From positions 136,160,781 through 136,224,780 of the forward strand of contig CM031595.1 of the NCBI GenBank assembly GCA_018398815.1: DNA of 64,000 bases, given 5' to 3'. Both the position numbers and the translations under genes were made by a program. Under the pieces are notes generated by a model. That model searched no databases. It was not told the origin of the DNA and saw only the letters and a program-made list of their open reading frames with translations. This document shows, piece by piece, positions 25,301 through 37,400 of this stretch (position 1 is the stretch's first letter; the number at the start of each line of letters is the position of its first letter). This stretch comes from Conus ventricosus. Lineage: Eukaryota > Mollusca > Gastropoda > Neogastropoda > Conidae.

Positions 25301-26789
25301 CCCGTGCCACTAAGCCGGATCTTGTTGGTTGGCAGTTCCATCAATTCTATCTGGAAGATATCCTTGGTAGAGTTAAAATTGTGTTTCAGAGTTCATTCTT
25401 AGTAGCTGTTTAAGAATCTATCAATTAATGACAAAACGATTCTCTTCATGTCTTGCAAGGAGGCATCAGATCTCTGACTTCATCTTTTAAGCTGAAAAAA
25501 AGCGCAGTTTGTACAAATGGAGAGTAGAAGCGAGAAGGTTTGTAGTGGGTGTGTCGACGACAGAGAGTTCGCGGCGAGTAGAGTCTTACTTCCTAGGACC
25601 CAGGGCGTGGTACTCATCGATGGCACCTTGGTCTACGCGGACGACGTAGTTACTTGCTGTTCGGTAGGGGGCGGGTGGGAGCAGGACAAACCTGAGACGG
25701 GGTGTCTGACTGAGCTGTGTCGGGGATCCTCACTGAGGGGACAGGGTGGGTGGGGATTGTGCTAATGGAGTGATTGACAAAACCCTTTCTCTTTGCGGAC
25801 TGGAGGTCTTCACTGCTGTAGGGTCATGGGAGGGGTCATGTGGGGTGGTCAAGGGATTGGGCATGGGGTGGATGAAAGTAAGAGGTACAACGGAGAAAAA
25901 AAGAGAGGACGTGAGTTGGTGTCATTGTCATAGAGGAATTATCGAACGATAATTTTTAATTTTCACATTCTTCCGCGTCCCACCGCCCGCGTCTTTTCCT
26001 TGTATAGACAAGTTCCTGATTCTGTGCAGACTTAAAATATAGGAGTAGTAATATAATTCTTTTAAGAAGTTTCATAGAAAGTGACGGCTAGTGGTTTTGG
26101 CAGTTCGGTTGGAAGGGTGTACTAGTGATCCATAGTGTTGAGAGGGAGATGATAGTGGTCAGTCATCTTATCAAAGTTGTCACCTGGAGTGTGATGGAAT
26201 TGTCGAGGATAAGCAGTCTATCGAAGGCATGAAGCGCTTTCGCCACCACACATAATTCCTTTTCGGCCACACAAAAACGTTTTTGTATTGTATCAGCTGT
26301 GTGGTGTAGTTTGTTATTGTTTGATAAATCATCAACAGCAAGGGCCTGTGCTTCTACGGCTAAGTGCAAGGGCCACGAGATCCGGGACACCATGCCTAGT
26401 TTCCTAACCACACCACACAAAGCACACCTGTGTGGGCAGGGTCCTCAATGTCGAACGTTAAGCGCGGGCCATTTGTTCAGGAAATACAGTATCACAACAA
26501 ACATCACCCGGTAAGTTTACCGGCAACAACATTCTTTTATTAGCAAGTGCTTCACAAGTGGGATCTCAGGATTGAAAATTGCGAATCGATCACTCTTTCT
26601 ATTATGTTGAATAAACATTAATAATCAAAACATTAAAATTCGGTGCATAATTAACATCATCAGGTCGATAGCATGTACCTTCCTACACACCTTGCAAAAA
26701 AATAACATTCAAACACTCATCCATCGACTGCACCTAGCGTATCTGTCAGGAAAAACATGAGACTAGCGACCCTTCCCAAGACTGCGACT
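22341..26789. other. Anonymous region, copy B
   Basis: Counterpart of 9261-13639, with a CT tract at 23090-23130 and the G-rich stretch at 24865-24945. The longest minus-strand frames (24737-25153 and 24744-25259) are proline/histidine-rich translations of the G-rich stretch and its flanks. They are not the same frames as in copy A. No product was recognised. Confidence 0.4.
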
Positions 26790-26903
26790 GTGGTGTAGTG
26801 TGTGGTGCTTGGTGCCCGTGCGTGTGTGTGAGTGTGTGTGTGTGTGGTGTGTGTGTTGTGTGTCGCGTGCGTGCAGTGCGTGCGTGTGTGTGTGTGAGTG
26901 TGT

Positions 26904-26935
<32 letters not shown>

Positions 26936-27150
26936 GCATTGCTTTTTAGGTATTGTGTTCGCATTGTTAATGGGATTAAGTCCATCTTTTGGTTTTGGGG
27001 GTATTGTTCTGCGCATGGTTTGGGGATGTTGTGTCAGTGCAGTGGTATTTGGGTATTGTGTCTGTGGTTGGTTTGGGGTATGGTGTCTGCGTATTGCTTT
27101 TGGGTGTTGTGTCTGTGCAATGGACTTTGGGTATTGAGTCAGTGCACTGG
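26790..27150 (+). repeat. (GT)n tract and 25-bp minisatellite, copy B
   Basis: Counterpart of 13640-14010. The GT tract runs to 26936, then GT-rich units of about 25 bases with the phrase TATTGTGTCTGTG run to about 27150. Confidence 0.8.
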
Positions 27151-27709
27151 TTTATGCAGTCAGTACTCTTGTTTCGTAAATATGCGATAGAACCTGACTC
27201 GTGGGACAAGAGCTCGGACAACTGTCGAGTTTGATTTTTGTTTTATTTTTACAAAATTACACTGGCTGTTCTGCTTTTAACACCTGTCTGCCTTACCATC
27301 AACGCCTCCCAATACGACGTTTTTCTTAAACTGCTTTCTTCTTCTCCTTCTGCGTACGCAGGCTGTACTTCTGCGGACACCCACTGATAGAAAGGCAAGG
27401 ATTATCCATCTTCCCCCCCCAAGGGAGTGGCGTTTATGTAGTGCATGCCTTTTTTTTATCCTGCATTAAGGCCGCATTACTCAAACTTCGGGGAAGGTGC
27501 CTGCTTTGTGTGAACGTGTCATCCATACCAAGGCCACACTGGCCTTCTCTTCCGAAAGTTGGTGCTGGGATTTTACGAGTGTGAAGATGTTATGCGTGCG
27601 TTCACACACGAACTCGTTTTATAGTTCTCATTTGGAATGACTTGTTATGGGAAATGGCATGTCAGAAAACCAAAGTAAACTCCGAGGGGAAAATCCCCCT
27701 GTACCGGAA

Positions 27710-27784
27710 ACTGCCGGCGGAGATTCGAACCCGCAACCCCAAAAATACGAGTTCGGGCTCTAGCATGAGCTATTTCGGCCCCCG
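27710..27784 (-). repeat. tRNA-like sequence / SINE head, copy B
   Basis: Minus-strand counterpart of 14548-14619 with a perfect B box, GGTTCGAATC. The A box is damaged by a missing base. Comparing the two copies suggests a once tRNA-like sequence with each box intact in a different copy. Confidence 0.5.
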
Positions 27785-28060
27785 TCAATGATTCAATTGC
27801 ACACTTACAAATACACAGAGATGAACACTCACATATACACCACCACGTGCGCACTCGCATATCGACAGACAGATAAACACACACGATCTAGCTAAAAAAC
27901 ATTTACTACATATTATTGAACATTTACCACCAGTAGTTTAACTAATGGACAATCTCGGTTTGGCTACCGTCCTGTGGAAGCAGCGACATTTATCAGCAGC
28001 TTGTTTCTGGCTTTGAAAACTAGGAAAGAAAATAGCACGTTGATTTTTTTTTTTCGGTCT

Positions 28061-29033
28061 AAACGCTGTTCACACTAGCACTATCGGTATTTGTACTGAT
28101 GAGAAGACTACAGATTCCTGTGCAGTCTTTGGGAAAATCCTTATTGAGCACAAATTTGCTGAGATGTTTTACAACTATCGTTTGTCTCTCGCCTACACAT
28201 ACACTTGTCGCCTGCTACTTCAGATGGGGGAAGTTAAGAGGGCAGACGCTCTCACACTTTATGTATCTTACTATTCCGACACGGAGGACTCGCTCTCATC
28301 CACCCCCCCCCCCCTCCCAAACCAAGTACCATTTAGTGCATATCTTTGAAGCCAAATTGTCCTTAGCAATAAATTCTGGGTCTTAGTGATATGAGTCAAC
28401 CCTTTAATGATAATACACTCTTCTATCTTGTCTCTGGTTTTGATTAGAAAGAAATAAACAGCTTCCATTTCTTTTGGGAAGAACGCTAGTCGATTTGTAC
28501 TGACCATAACAACATTGTCGATTACTCAACTTTTTCCCGCATTGTGCAAGCTCTGTGTGAATGATTTCTAACCAGAAGGAGGCCTCCTGTCAACATAGCC
28601 AGCGAAAACCATGTCTCCAAGCAATCGAAGTCCTGGCTCCGACTGGTCTAGAACTGTGAAAGCTTGCTGTGTCTGCGAGGTGGCCCCCTGTCTTTCATCT
28701 CGTCGTGCGTGCAGGGGTGAGTTGGGTCTGTTGGGCGTGTGCTCGGCCGCAGCGAGGGTGGTGTTTTTCGCCCGGGTGGGCTCTGCTGTATGAAATACGG
28801 GCTGGCACCCCATGGGATGCTACTTTAAGGTGTTATGAGCTGCATCTGTCGTCTAATTTACCTCGGTGTCGGAGCAGTTATGTCCCTTGATATCTTAATG
28901 GAATAGTCCTGTGGCGTGCCTGTACCATCGTCACACAGCGCAGGCCTCCAAGGGTGGTAAAGGACTGCTCTAACGCAGCGTGAAGACAGTGCTTCTCAGG
29001 GTCTCCCCAAGTCCTTCGGGTTTTTCTTTGTCA
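28061..29033. other. Single-copy stretch between copy B and PLE-1
   Basis: About 1 kb without recognised features. 28580-28800 is GC-richer and open in two frames (28611-28793 plus, 28568-28813 minus), but neither product is recognisable. The C-run at about 28304-28315 is a homopolymer. Confidence 0.4.
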
Positions 29034-29122
29034 TATATATATATATATAAAATATATATATATATATATATACTATATATCTATCTAGATATATATATCT
29101 ATATAATATATATATCTATCAA
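29034..29122. repeat. (AT)n microsatellite
   Basis: TA repeats with interruptions immediately before the 5'-truncated Penelope-like element. Confidence 0.93.
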
Positions 29123-30349
29123 ACACATACACAGGCCCCCACCTGTACATGTATACACAAGGTCATATCGTTGAGGGAACTGGGAGCCACATCTATGCCA
29201 AACACAAGACTCCTCAACTTCCACCTTGCCAGACCTTCCATCCATCTATCCGACATACCTAACACCATTCGCAGTCGGGTCAACTTCTGGACATCACCAT
29301 CTACCAGAAGAAGGCCTACTCAAAACCTCCATTTTCAACAAACCCACCGACGACATGCATACCTAGACTACTTCATCTCCACCACCCACACACTAAAGAC
29401 AGCATCCAATCCACAATTTCTCCGTCTCCGCAGACTCTGCTCCAGCGAGGAAGGACTTCACTACAAAGCGCAAAATGATCCATATTTCACAACCGCGGCT
29501 TACCCCGTTTCATCATCAGCCAGCACTCCGCCACACCATAGCAGTATCCAGCATTGCTCTGGCACACCCAGCACTCCACCAAGCGACAGACCCAGCCTAC
29601 CTCCTCTACACCCGCACACCCTTCCCGTCTGTAGGATCCTCAACCCAATGGCACATTCTACATACACAAAACCGCCTTCATACCAACCATGATCTCAATC
29701 AAACGTGACAAAACCTCAAAGACCTCCTCGTGCGATCCAGTTTGAACAGACCCACAGCTACACCACCAGGTAACACCAGCTCAAACCCAATGCAAAATCT
29801 GCCCTCACCAAACCAGACACCATCTTACAGGGCCCAAAAACTCTACCCCAGACAAAACGCAATTCTTCTGTCAGAGCCGCAAACATTATATAAGCCATCC
29901 ACTGCCAGCTGTTGGAAAGATAACATAGGGGATACGTTCCCGCCCCTCTTGCCCCCCGCATCGCCATGTACATATGGCGATATCGCCCCACCACCGACCC
30001 AAACGTCGCCCTACCCTTCAACCACACCCAACAAAATCGACCATGTTCAAAATATGGCACTCTGCATTCACAGAGTGACAGTTTGAAGCACAACTCAAGA
30101 AATCCATCTCATTTCCAAACAGGGCCACACTACACCCCCAGCCTCAATATCCAACAATAACCAAAAACACACATACCACCTCTTCCACCATCAGTTGGCA
30201 ATATCCCTACCAACACACCCACATACACAAGCACCTACACACTCACTTACATACACCACCACCCACATCCTCTTCCACACACTTCATACAGTAGTTCCAG
30301 CAAACCCTTATCTATCTAATCTCTTAATTTTGTTTTGATCCTTCCTTAA

Positions 30350-30535
30350 ATCCCCCCCCCCCCCCCACACCACACACACCTTTCTTCTCTTTTTTTTTTT
30401 TTTTTTTTTTTCATCAATATCTAATCCACCATTACCACAACCATCACAAAGATATAATACATCCTCATAAACTAAGACACAAAACCCAATCATATCCAAC
30501 ACACACTCCCTGACGCAACCCCCCCCCCCCCCCCT
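30350..30535. repeat. Poly-C / poly-T / poly-C runs
   Basis: C-runs at about 30352-30366 and 30518-30534 and a T-run at about 30390-30411 sit in the 3' untranslated part of PLE-1. Homopolymers of this length are also common error sites. Confidence 0.85.
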
Positions 30536-30675
30536 CTGTTCCTCTCCATAATCCCCTGCCTCATGTCAATTTCCGCCTTCAGGATGTAAATACGGATAAG
30601 TCTTTTATCATTCCTATTATAGTTTTTCGTAGTATAGTATGTACTGTCCCCACATGTTTAAAATGTGCTTTATTT

Positions 30676-30712
30676 TTCGCCTGATGAAGACCCAAGTGGT
30701 GCAATGCATGTT
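30676..30712 (+). ncRNA. Degraded hammerhead-ribozyme-like motif at PLE-1 3' end
   Basis: The core CTGATGA is followed by AGACC, a short loop and GGT, which can form stem II. The expected GAAA is missing (GCAA-like). Then CAA...TTG can form a short stem III and is followed by TC, giving a GTC cleavage triplet. Hammerhead motifs in the terminal repeats of Penelope-like elements are established. This copy is unlikely to cleave. Confidence 0.4.
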
Positions 30713-30774
30713 GTCTTGTCTTGTGCTTTGTTTGTCAATGGTCATTGAGCAGGTAAGTCTAAACTCTTTCTGAT

Positions 30775-30845
30775 CTATATACATATATATATATATCTAT
30801 ATATATATATTATATAAATATATATATTAATATATATATATATAG
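30775..30845. repeat. (AT)n microsatellite
   Basis: TA repeats directly preceding the first SINE-like element. Confidence 0.93.
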
Positions 30846-31135
30846 GCAGGACTGATGAGTCCGTATCAGTGGCCGAACGGCTAAAGGCTAGGGCAGGCAA
30901 TACTAATAGATTGCTTCGAGAGGGTATTACGATGGTTCCCTCAAGGAAGCTAGTGAAGGGTTCACGATTTATTTATATCCCCCCCCCCCCCATTTTCTTC
31001 ATGTTTTTTTTTTTTCTTCTAAAAGTTTCCAAATGTTTGTCAAGTCATTTCTATAATGACTGAAGAAATGTTAGCCTGCACAGTTTTTCACCCACTAATT
31101 AATTGTTCTGCATTATATTGTTTGGGTCAAATCAG
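30846..31135 (+). mobile_element. SINE-like repeat, member 1
   Basis: The stretch is homologous over about 270 bases to 31512-31775. The 5' part has a tRNA-like A box (GTGGCCGAACGG) and a weak B-box-like GGTTC at about 30933. An 11-base CTGATGAGTCC precedes it and resembles a hammerhead core plus the 5' strand of stem II. The middle includes CTTCGAGAGG and AGCTAGTGAAGGGTT, then a C-run, a T-run and an AT-rich tail. No coding potential was seen. It is best read as a non-autonomous retroelement; the family was not identified. Confidence 0.5.
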
Positions 31136-31511
31136 TGGGAGATTGCATCTCTTAGAGCTCCAAGTAAAGGTTGTTCTGACAATTCTCCTAGCACACTGAC
31201 AATGCCTTGTTATTGAACAGCAGAGCTGACCTCTCAGACGTTCCATATCTTTTGAATCTCTTGTCATACTTTGAATTGGATCCCCAAGGCATAGGTTCAA
31301 AGTTGTCCCTTTATCTATACTGTTTGATAAGGTTTTCAGTTTTTTTCAGCAAACGTTTTCTCCTCTCCAACTGTCGTTTTGTCATTTACTTACCCTTCGC
31401 TGGTGCTTTGGGGTTGGCTGTTGGAATTCTTTTTTGAACCCTTGGTGCTGAGAACCACAAATTTGGACTGTGGTGTGTCTTTATTTGACGCCACGAGACA
31501 GGACCAATCAG
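31136..31511. other. Stretch between the two SINE-like repeats
   Basis: About 375 bases with a 76-codon frame (31207-31437) of no recognisable product. Nothing else was seen. Confidence 0.4.
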
Positions 31512-31775
31512 CCAAGTCTCCCTGATAGAGTATGATCCAGTGGACAAAGGCTTAGGAGCAGGCCATACTAATAGATCTGCCTTCGAGAGGATATACGTTG
31601 CTGCATCGGGTAGCTAGTGAAGGGTTTTCTTATTTATACATATATTCCCCATTTTCTTCAATCTTCCATTTTTTTTCTACTAAAAGTTAAATCTTTGTGA
31701 AAGTCATTATCTAAAGACGGAAGACTTGTTGGTGCACTTGTTTTCACACATACTTAATGTTCAGCTATATATATA
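31512..31775 (+). mobile_element. SINE-like repeat, member 2
   Basis: It aligns with 30846-31120. Shared landmarks are ATACTAATAGAT, CTTCGAGAGG, AGCTAGTGAAGGGTT, CCATTTTCTTCA and CTAAAAGTT. Here the hammerhead-like stem II partner reads GGAC followed by AAAGGC, and the CTGATGA core is altered to CTGATAGA. It ends in AT-rich sequence. Confidence 0.5.
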
Positions 31776-31865
31776 TAAATATCTACTATCATATTATATA
31801 TATATATATATAATTATATATGTATACACGCGCGCACACACATACATAATACTTACACATACACA

Positions 31866-31896
<31 letters not shown>

Positions 31897-31912
31897 CACA
31901 ACACACACACAG
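31765..31912. repeat. (AT)n then (AC)n microsatellite
   Basis: TA repeats to about 31826, then AC repeats with interruptions to 31912. Confidence 0.93.
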
Positions 31913-33414
31913 AGCTATCAAAAAATGTGACCCCAACTCCAGCCTCAGACCAGCACTGTAGGTACTGACGATAACAGCTTACTAAATACCACAAAACAGT
32001 TCAGATGCATCAATTGAAAAGGCAAACAAAGTTTCACCTGGCTCAGATGAACTAGTTCATAAAAATGAGTAGTTAATACGTCAGGAAGGTGTCCATAGCT
32101 GCTGTCCTGTTTCGTCAGGGTCATGATTTCATCTTGTCTTTCCAGCAAAAACATTTAGTATCGTTTTCCCTGTCACACATCAGTTCATAACTGAATAGAA
32201 GAATTGTACACTCCAGTCATAGATAGATTGGGACATGAAGACAGCCTTATGGTTTGGGGGGAGCTAAAATCGCTTTGAAATGGCCTGTCATGAATGTCCC
32301 AAATGGAGGAATTAGTGCTGAACGCTACTTTGATGCGCCCACCAGTTGTAACTATAAGGGGGGGAGGGGGCGGCGATGGGGGGGGGGGGGCTTGCTAAAC
32401 TGGACAATGATAATGAATGGGTTTCTGATATATATCTCGGCGAGCATAAAAAACGCATCATTACAGTGATATGGCCACGCTCCAAAAGGTCAGTATCACG
32501 TCACAACGCCAACATTCTTGTGAATGAACTGGGGAAGGTCTGAATCAACGAGACAAAATCAAGGATGTTTTCTTGGAGATACCAATGCAGTGACTACAAA
32601 CTTGTAATGATAATCTATGCCTGAACAACAACCTAAGAATTTAAAAAAAACAACCCATCTCATATTTCGCTTTTGACAAACTGAAAGATCCAGGACACCG
32701 CCGACCTTTTCATCTTCTATAGATGTAAATACACGGGGTTGTACTGCTGGAACGAGAAGACCTTGAAAAACTATGTAGAAACGTCAAACATATCTAAGAT
32801 TGCAACTGAGGCTCTAGGGCAACTTAATGGAAATCAGAACATGGATCACGCAGGTGTGACTGTAGATGGCGCTTAACATGAACGGCAGCACCATTCAGGA
32901 ACGCAAGATGGCAACAAGTCTACACATGAAGAAAAAGACATAATGAAAATATTTCTCTGAATCTACAACAACACAGGATAAAGGAAATCCATGTATGCTA
33001 CAGTTCCAAGAGTCATAGCAAGCGAATCACATTCCAATACTCCGTGAAAACGTACTCAAGCCGTAAACTTGCTGAAATGTTGAATGTTACTGGCGGAGAG
33101 GCAATTAACTGCATGTCATAATTACAGATGACAACAACTCTGGCACATCTGTGACAGGCCCATTCTGGGACTTACTCCTTCCATCGCAGCCTTCGCAAGA
33201 AAATTGAAACCTCCATCCTGTTGAACTCACCGAAATATCTATATCAGTTTGATCAGAGATTGAAAGTAATCGTCAAGTTCATCTGAAAGGATTCACAGTT
33301 GCAGTTTAGATACACCTCTTGCCGAAGAACAGGCTTGGATTTCACAAAGGGAGAAGGACCATCGGAAACACCACCCTTTCACGTAAATAACAATTAGCAA
33401 AAAGCATCTCCAAC
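31913..33414. other. Anonymous stretch, no gene recognised
   Basis: About 1.5 kb with a G-run at about 32379-32390. Translation in six frames gives only short fragments; none was recognised. Confidence 0.4.
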
Positions 33415-33775
33415 AGAGAGAGAGAGAGAGAGCAGAGAGAGAGAGAGAGAGAGGCCTGACGAGCTAGACGAGAGTGAGAGAGAGAGAGAGATGAGAGAGA
33501 GAGACGCTCAGCTAACGCTTTTAATTGACAATGGCTAATCCAGCCTTTGAGTCAGTGTTTGTACATCAATACTGCCAGCGCCGACAACGATATAGTGCAA
33601 AAGAAACAAATCGGTGTAACTATTACGTAAATATCAATGCCAGGACTCGACATATGTAGTAGGAGAAAGAATCACATACTTTCTCAGGGGGAGAGAGAGG
33701 AGAGAGAAGAGAGAGAGAGAGAGAGGCGATGAGAGAAGGAGACGATGAAGGAAGAGGAGAGAGAGAGCGCCTGTA
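33415..33775. repeat. (GA)n tracts at the edge of copy C
   Basis: GA-rich tracts at 33415-33500 and 33688-33775 are separated by about 190 ordinary bases. Homology with copy A, inverted, starts right after the second tract. Confidence 0.9.
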
Positions 33776-34479
33776 TCAGGCTGCATGAAATAATCATGCC
33801 GTTTACCCCTCCATTGGTGTGCATAGTTTATTTTTTTATTTGTTTTTAGCAGGATGCTTTATCTTGGATAGGGTTGATGGAAAGTTTTGATCGCATGCTG
33901 TTTGCTCCAGATTTGATTATTTGAACATTTTTTTGTTAGTAATTGCGCTTTTCTTAAATAGTGTACTTTGTTATTTTCTTGTTATTACTTGCACCTTTTG
34001 ATTGGCTATTCTTTTAGTATTCTAAACTGTGATCAATGTTGTTCTTTGATTTTGCTTGATTCGTTTAGAGTTCTTGCCTGTTTGTACTTCTATACTCTTT
34101 GGTTCATTTATATGATTTCTGCCCAGGTGCCGTCTGAGCCTGCCCAGTTTTTGGTGTGCGATGTGCTGTGCGTTGTGTTTTAAATCATTCTTGAAACTTT
34201 AGGCCACTACTCTTGACAGAGTGGGGTGTCTTTCATCTGTCGTGGTTTCTTTGATTCTTTGGTTTTAGATTTGATGCTTTGGTTAGATTTACTCTCACCC
34301 TTGTTCTTCTGTTTTTATATGATTTTTTTTCCATATCATTACTAGAATTCAATAGTTAGGCTACTGTTTAGAAAATGAAATATTTGTTTTATAAATAAGC
34401 AATGATTTATTATGGTTCCTCTCACATTTTATTTAAGCCATATCTAGTGCATATACACTGCAACATGCCTATGACTATA

Positions 34480-37400
34480 GACACCTGGCCATCCAAGCAT
34501 GGACTTCGTGGTAGGGTACCTTAACATCAATAACGCAACAACAAAAAAGATGAAAATGCAAAACAATATTTGCAGTGAAGGACAGTTTTATGTATTTTGT
34601 TTTTCTGAATCCGGGTTATCTTCTCAACAAATCAGATGCAGAAATGGACAAGCAGGATACCAACTAAATGTACTCGATCCTATAAACACAATCCACTGAG
34701 CCTTACTTATATATCATGCTTCTTCTCATTAAAATGTAAAAGGCTAGTTAATTCTGACAATTATGGTAATGAATCTGTCTGGATTGAAATAAATATGAAA
34801 AATAGTCAACCGCTTGCCATAGGCTTTGTCATAGAAACCACCAGAAACCCACCTGATTGCCAGGACAGATTATAATGCAATAATGGATGAAGTAACCACT
34901 TCTACGTTATGGAGACAATTATTTTAGGAGATTTTAACAATGTCTGTTTAAAAACAAGGTTAAAGTTGTATCAAAACTATATATCACTAATTTAGAACAA
35001 CTAATCGATAGACCAACACGCATAACTGACAATTCCGTACTTTAATAGAACCCCCTACATAAACACCCCCTTGCAAAACAATCCTCAATTATCGAAACTT
35101 TGTTCCCCTCCCTATGGCTTGTATTGGGATCACAACCCATTTCTGCCTTACTTGGTTCAAAAACGTGTAAAAAATTCCAAAAATAGCGTCACAAAGTTAT
35201 TTACTACAAAAGCTTTAGGAAACTTTAAAGAGAGACGATTTCCTTTACTGACCTTTCAGAGCACAATTTGACCTATCTCTCAAATCAGAGATCCAACTAA
35301 GCAGCTGAATTTTGTGATGTACGTTTACCTCTGATATCTAATAAACGCCCCTTTTATAAAGAAAAGGATAACCGGACAACAAAAACCTCCATGGGTAAAA
35401 CTAAGAATTGCACAGAAATTAACAAAAAGAAATCATATGAGTAATCTCAGGAACAAATGGAAGAATTCAGAAAACAAAGAAAGTAAGTGACGTCTTTAAA
35501 CGGAAACGACAACGCATTATTTAGAAAATGTTAAATTACAAAAGATACCCGGGAAATTTGGAGAAAGCAATAAAATATAAAACTAATAAACATGTGTCAA
35601 AAAAGTCAACAACTGAGCTCATACTATCTGAGACAACTAAATATCAAATTGCAACTTAGCAAGATAGAATACTTTATAAAATGATAAAAATCTAGTGAAA
35701 ATGATCGTCAATTTATTTAGAAAATACATCCTTCTAAGGATATTCGTGTTCATTTAGTCTGGAACACCCATGACCGTTTTAGATCTTCGTTAAAGTCTTG
35801 TCTACTTCAACCCAATCAAATACTCGTGATTTTGATGGTAGCGAGGACCAACAATATTAAGTTGTCATGTCCTGTAATCACAGACTACTTTGACATCTTA
35901 TAAATCCCAAAATTTATGCATAGAAAAACAAACGTTTCCTCTAAATTTCCGAAGCTAAGATATTTCTGTATAAAACGGGGATTCTTCAACCCAGCAAATT
36001 ACAAACCGAATCCTTTTTATGAGCCCATAGCAAAACCGATCGAAAAAACACATGCATAGTCTTTGTATTCTTATTAGCTGATAACAAACTTCTTCACGAA
36101 GTCAGTTGGCGCTTTTCGAAACCATATTCTTGCCACCGCAGCCCTCATAATGCTTATGGACAGTCTTCTTTGCATCATAAATGAGAATAAATTTGCAGGT
36201 ATTCTCTTCGTTAGACTGTGAAAAAGCATTGATGTCATACCATCTTTGTTGTTGCCGGTAAACTTGACTTTACAAAATGACTCCAGAATTTATACGTCTT
36301 ATTCTCAACTTTTTTTATGTGTGACCGAAAAAACACTTAGTAGCTGTAGCTGACAATTGTCACATGTCTGCCTGTCAAATATGGTTGTTCCACAAGGCTC
36401 TGTGTTAGGGACCTCTTTTGTTTACCTATTTACTATAATGAGTTGCCTTGTTTTGTTAAAAGTAAAATGCGAGAATGTTTGCAGATGATACATCTCTTCA
36501 CGAAACGAATCTGATGCCTCTGAATTAACAATCAAGCTTCAGCAGATAACAATAAATTACTAATGGACCAACTAAAACCATATGTCTTTAAATGCTATGA
36601 AACAAAGATGGCCTGAACGTGTCTACAAGTACACACAACGACAAATAAAATGAAATAAATTTTCAGCCCTTTACTCTATTCCAACAATAACAGTTGAGGA
36701 CGTCTGTCAACAAAACTCTAGGAGAATTATTGACAACAAAACGATTTTTTCATCTTGGACAGAACATATAACCTTCTTGCAAAACGCCTTCTCCACAAAA
36801 ACAAATATTTCAGTTGTCTCGGATAAAAAATTTCCTGATGGCACTCTCGAAAACTTTTTTGTGTGCCATCTTTTGAATTCATTGATTATGCATCAACCCT
36901 TTGGGACAACTGTCGTGAACATAATTTGAACTTAATTCATCGTCTGCTTACAAACCGAGCATTGAAATTAGTATTGAAAAACTCGAGCACCCAAAACTGA
37001 TGAAGATTACAAACAAACAAAATATTACCTCCCAAACAGACTTCTTTTCAATAAGCCCTTTGTATGCATAATGTTATTCATGAAAAGCTACAAAAGATTA
37101 CAGAACACTTAGAGTCAATTGTCATAGACCATAATCAATTTATAGTTCATTCCTAGACCACGCAACAAAATTATAACAATCAGTTTTGTATATTCGGGGA
37201 AAATCTGTGCAATAAACTCACAAAACCTTAAAAAATATACGAAATAAAAAACACATAATCAGACCCACTTGAAGATACTTCATGAATCGTTAATCTTTCT
37301 ATTTTTTCATAAATGTGTTTTTATTTTTATATTTTTTAAGGGTTTTGTGAGTTTATTTCACAGATTCTGAAAAATGACCATTCTGTGCTGAAAGAAATAC

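Larger units (their letters stand above)
14883..28060 (+). repeat. Large duplicated segment, copy B (tandem)
   Basis: This begins at the point equivalent to 1808 in copy A and follows A in the same order to the end of A, for a unit of about 13.1 kb. Copy B is visibly richer in 1-3 base insertions and deletions than A, C or D, including inside normally conserved coding motifs. The junction at 14870-14890 lies just after a poly-T run. The right end at about 28060 passes into unrelated sequence after the same poly-T run. Confidence 0.9.
29165..30720 (+). mobile_element. Penelope-like retroelement PLE-1, 5'-truncated and frameshifted
   Basis: Penelope-like elements encode an RT followed, in the EN+ clade, by a GIY-YIG endonuclease. 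Conceptual translation across frames shows the end of the RT: TFHPSIRHT at about 29235, LLDITIYQK at about 29290, and then blocks resembling KPTDD...AYLDY and QFLRLRRLCSSEE (29335-29450) that follow the RT core in this family. Later NLKDLLVRSSLNRP (about 29715-29755) and IIYAIHCQLCWKD with a damaged YIGET (about 29885-29935) mark the GIY-YIG start. Stops and frame changes occur throughout, so it is a relic. The RT catalytic part is absent. The 3' end is placed near 30720, after a degraded hammerhead-like motif. Confidence 0.75.
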
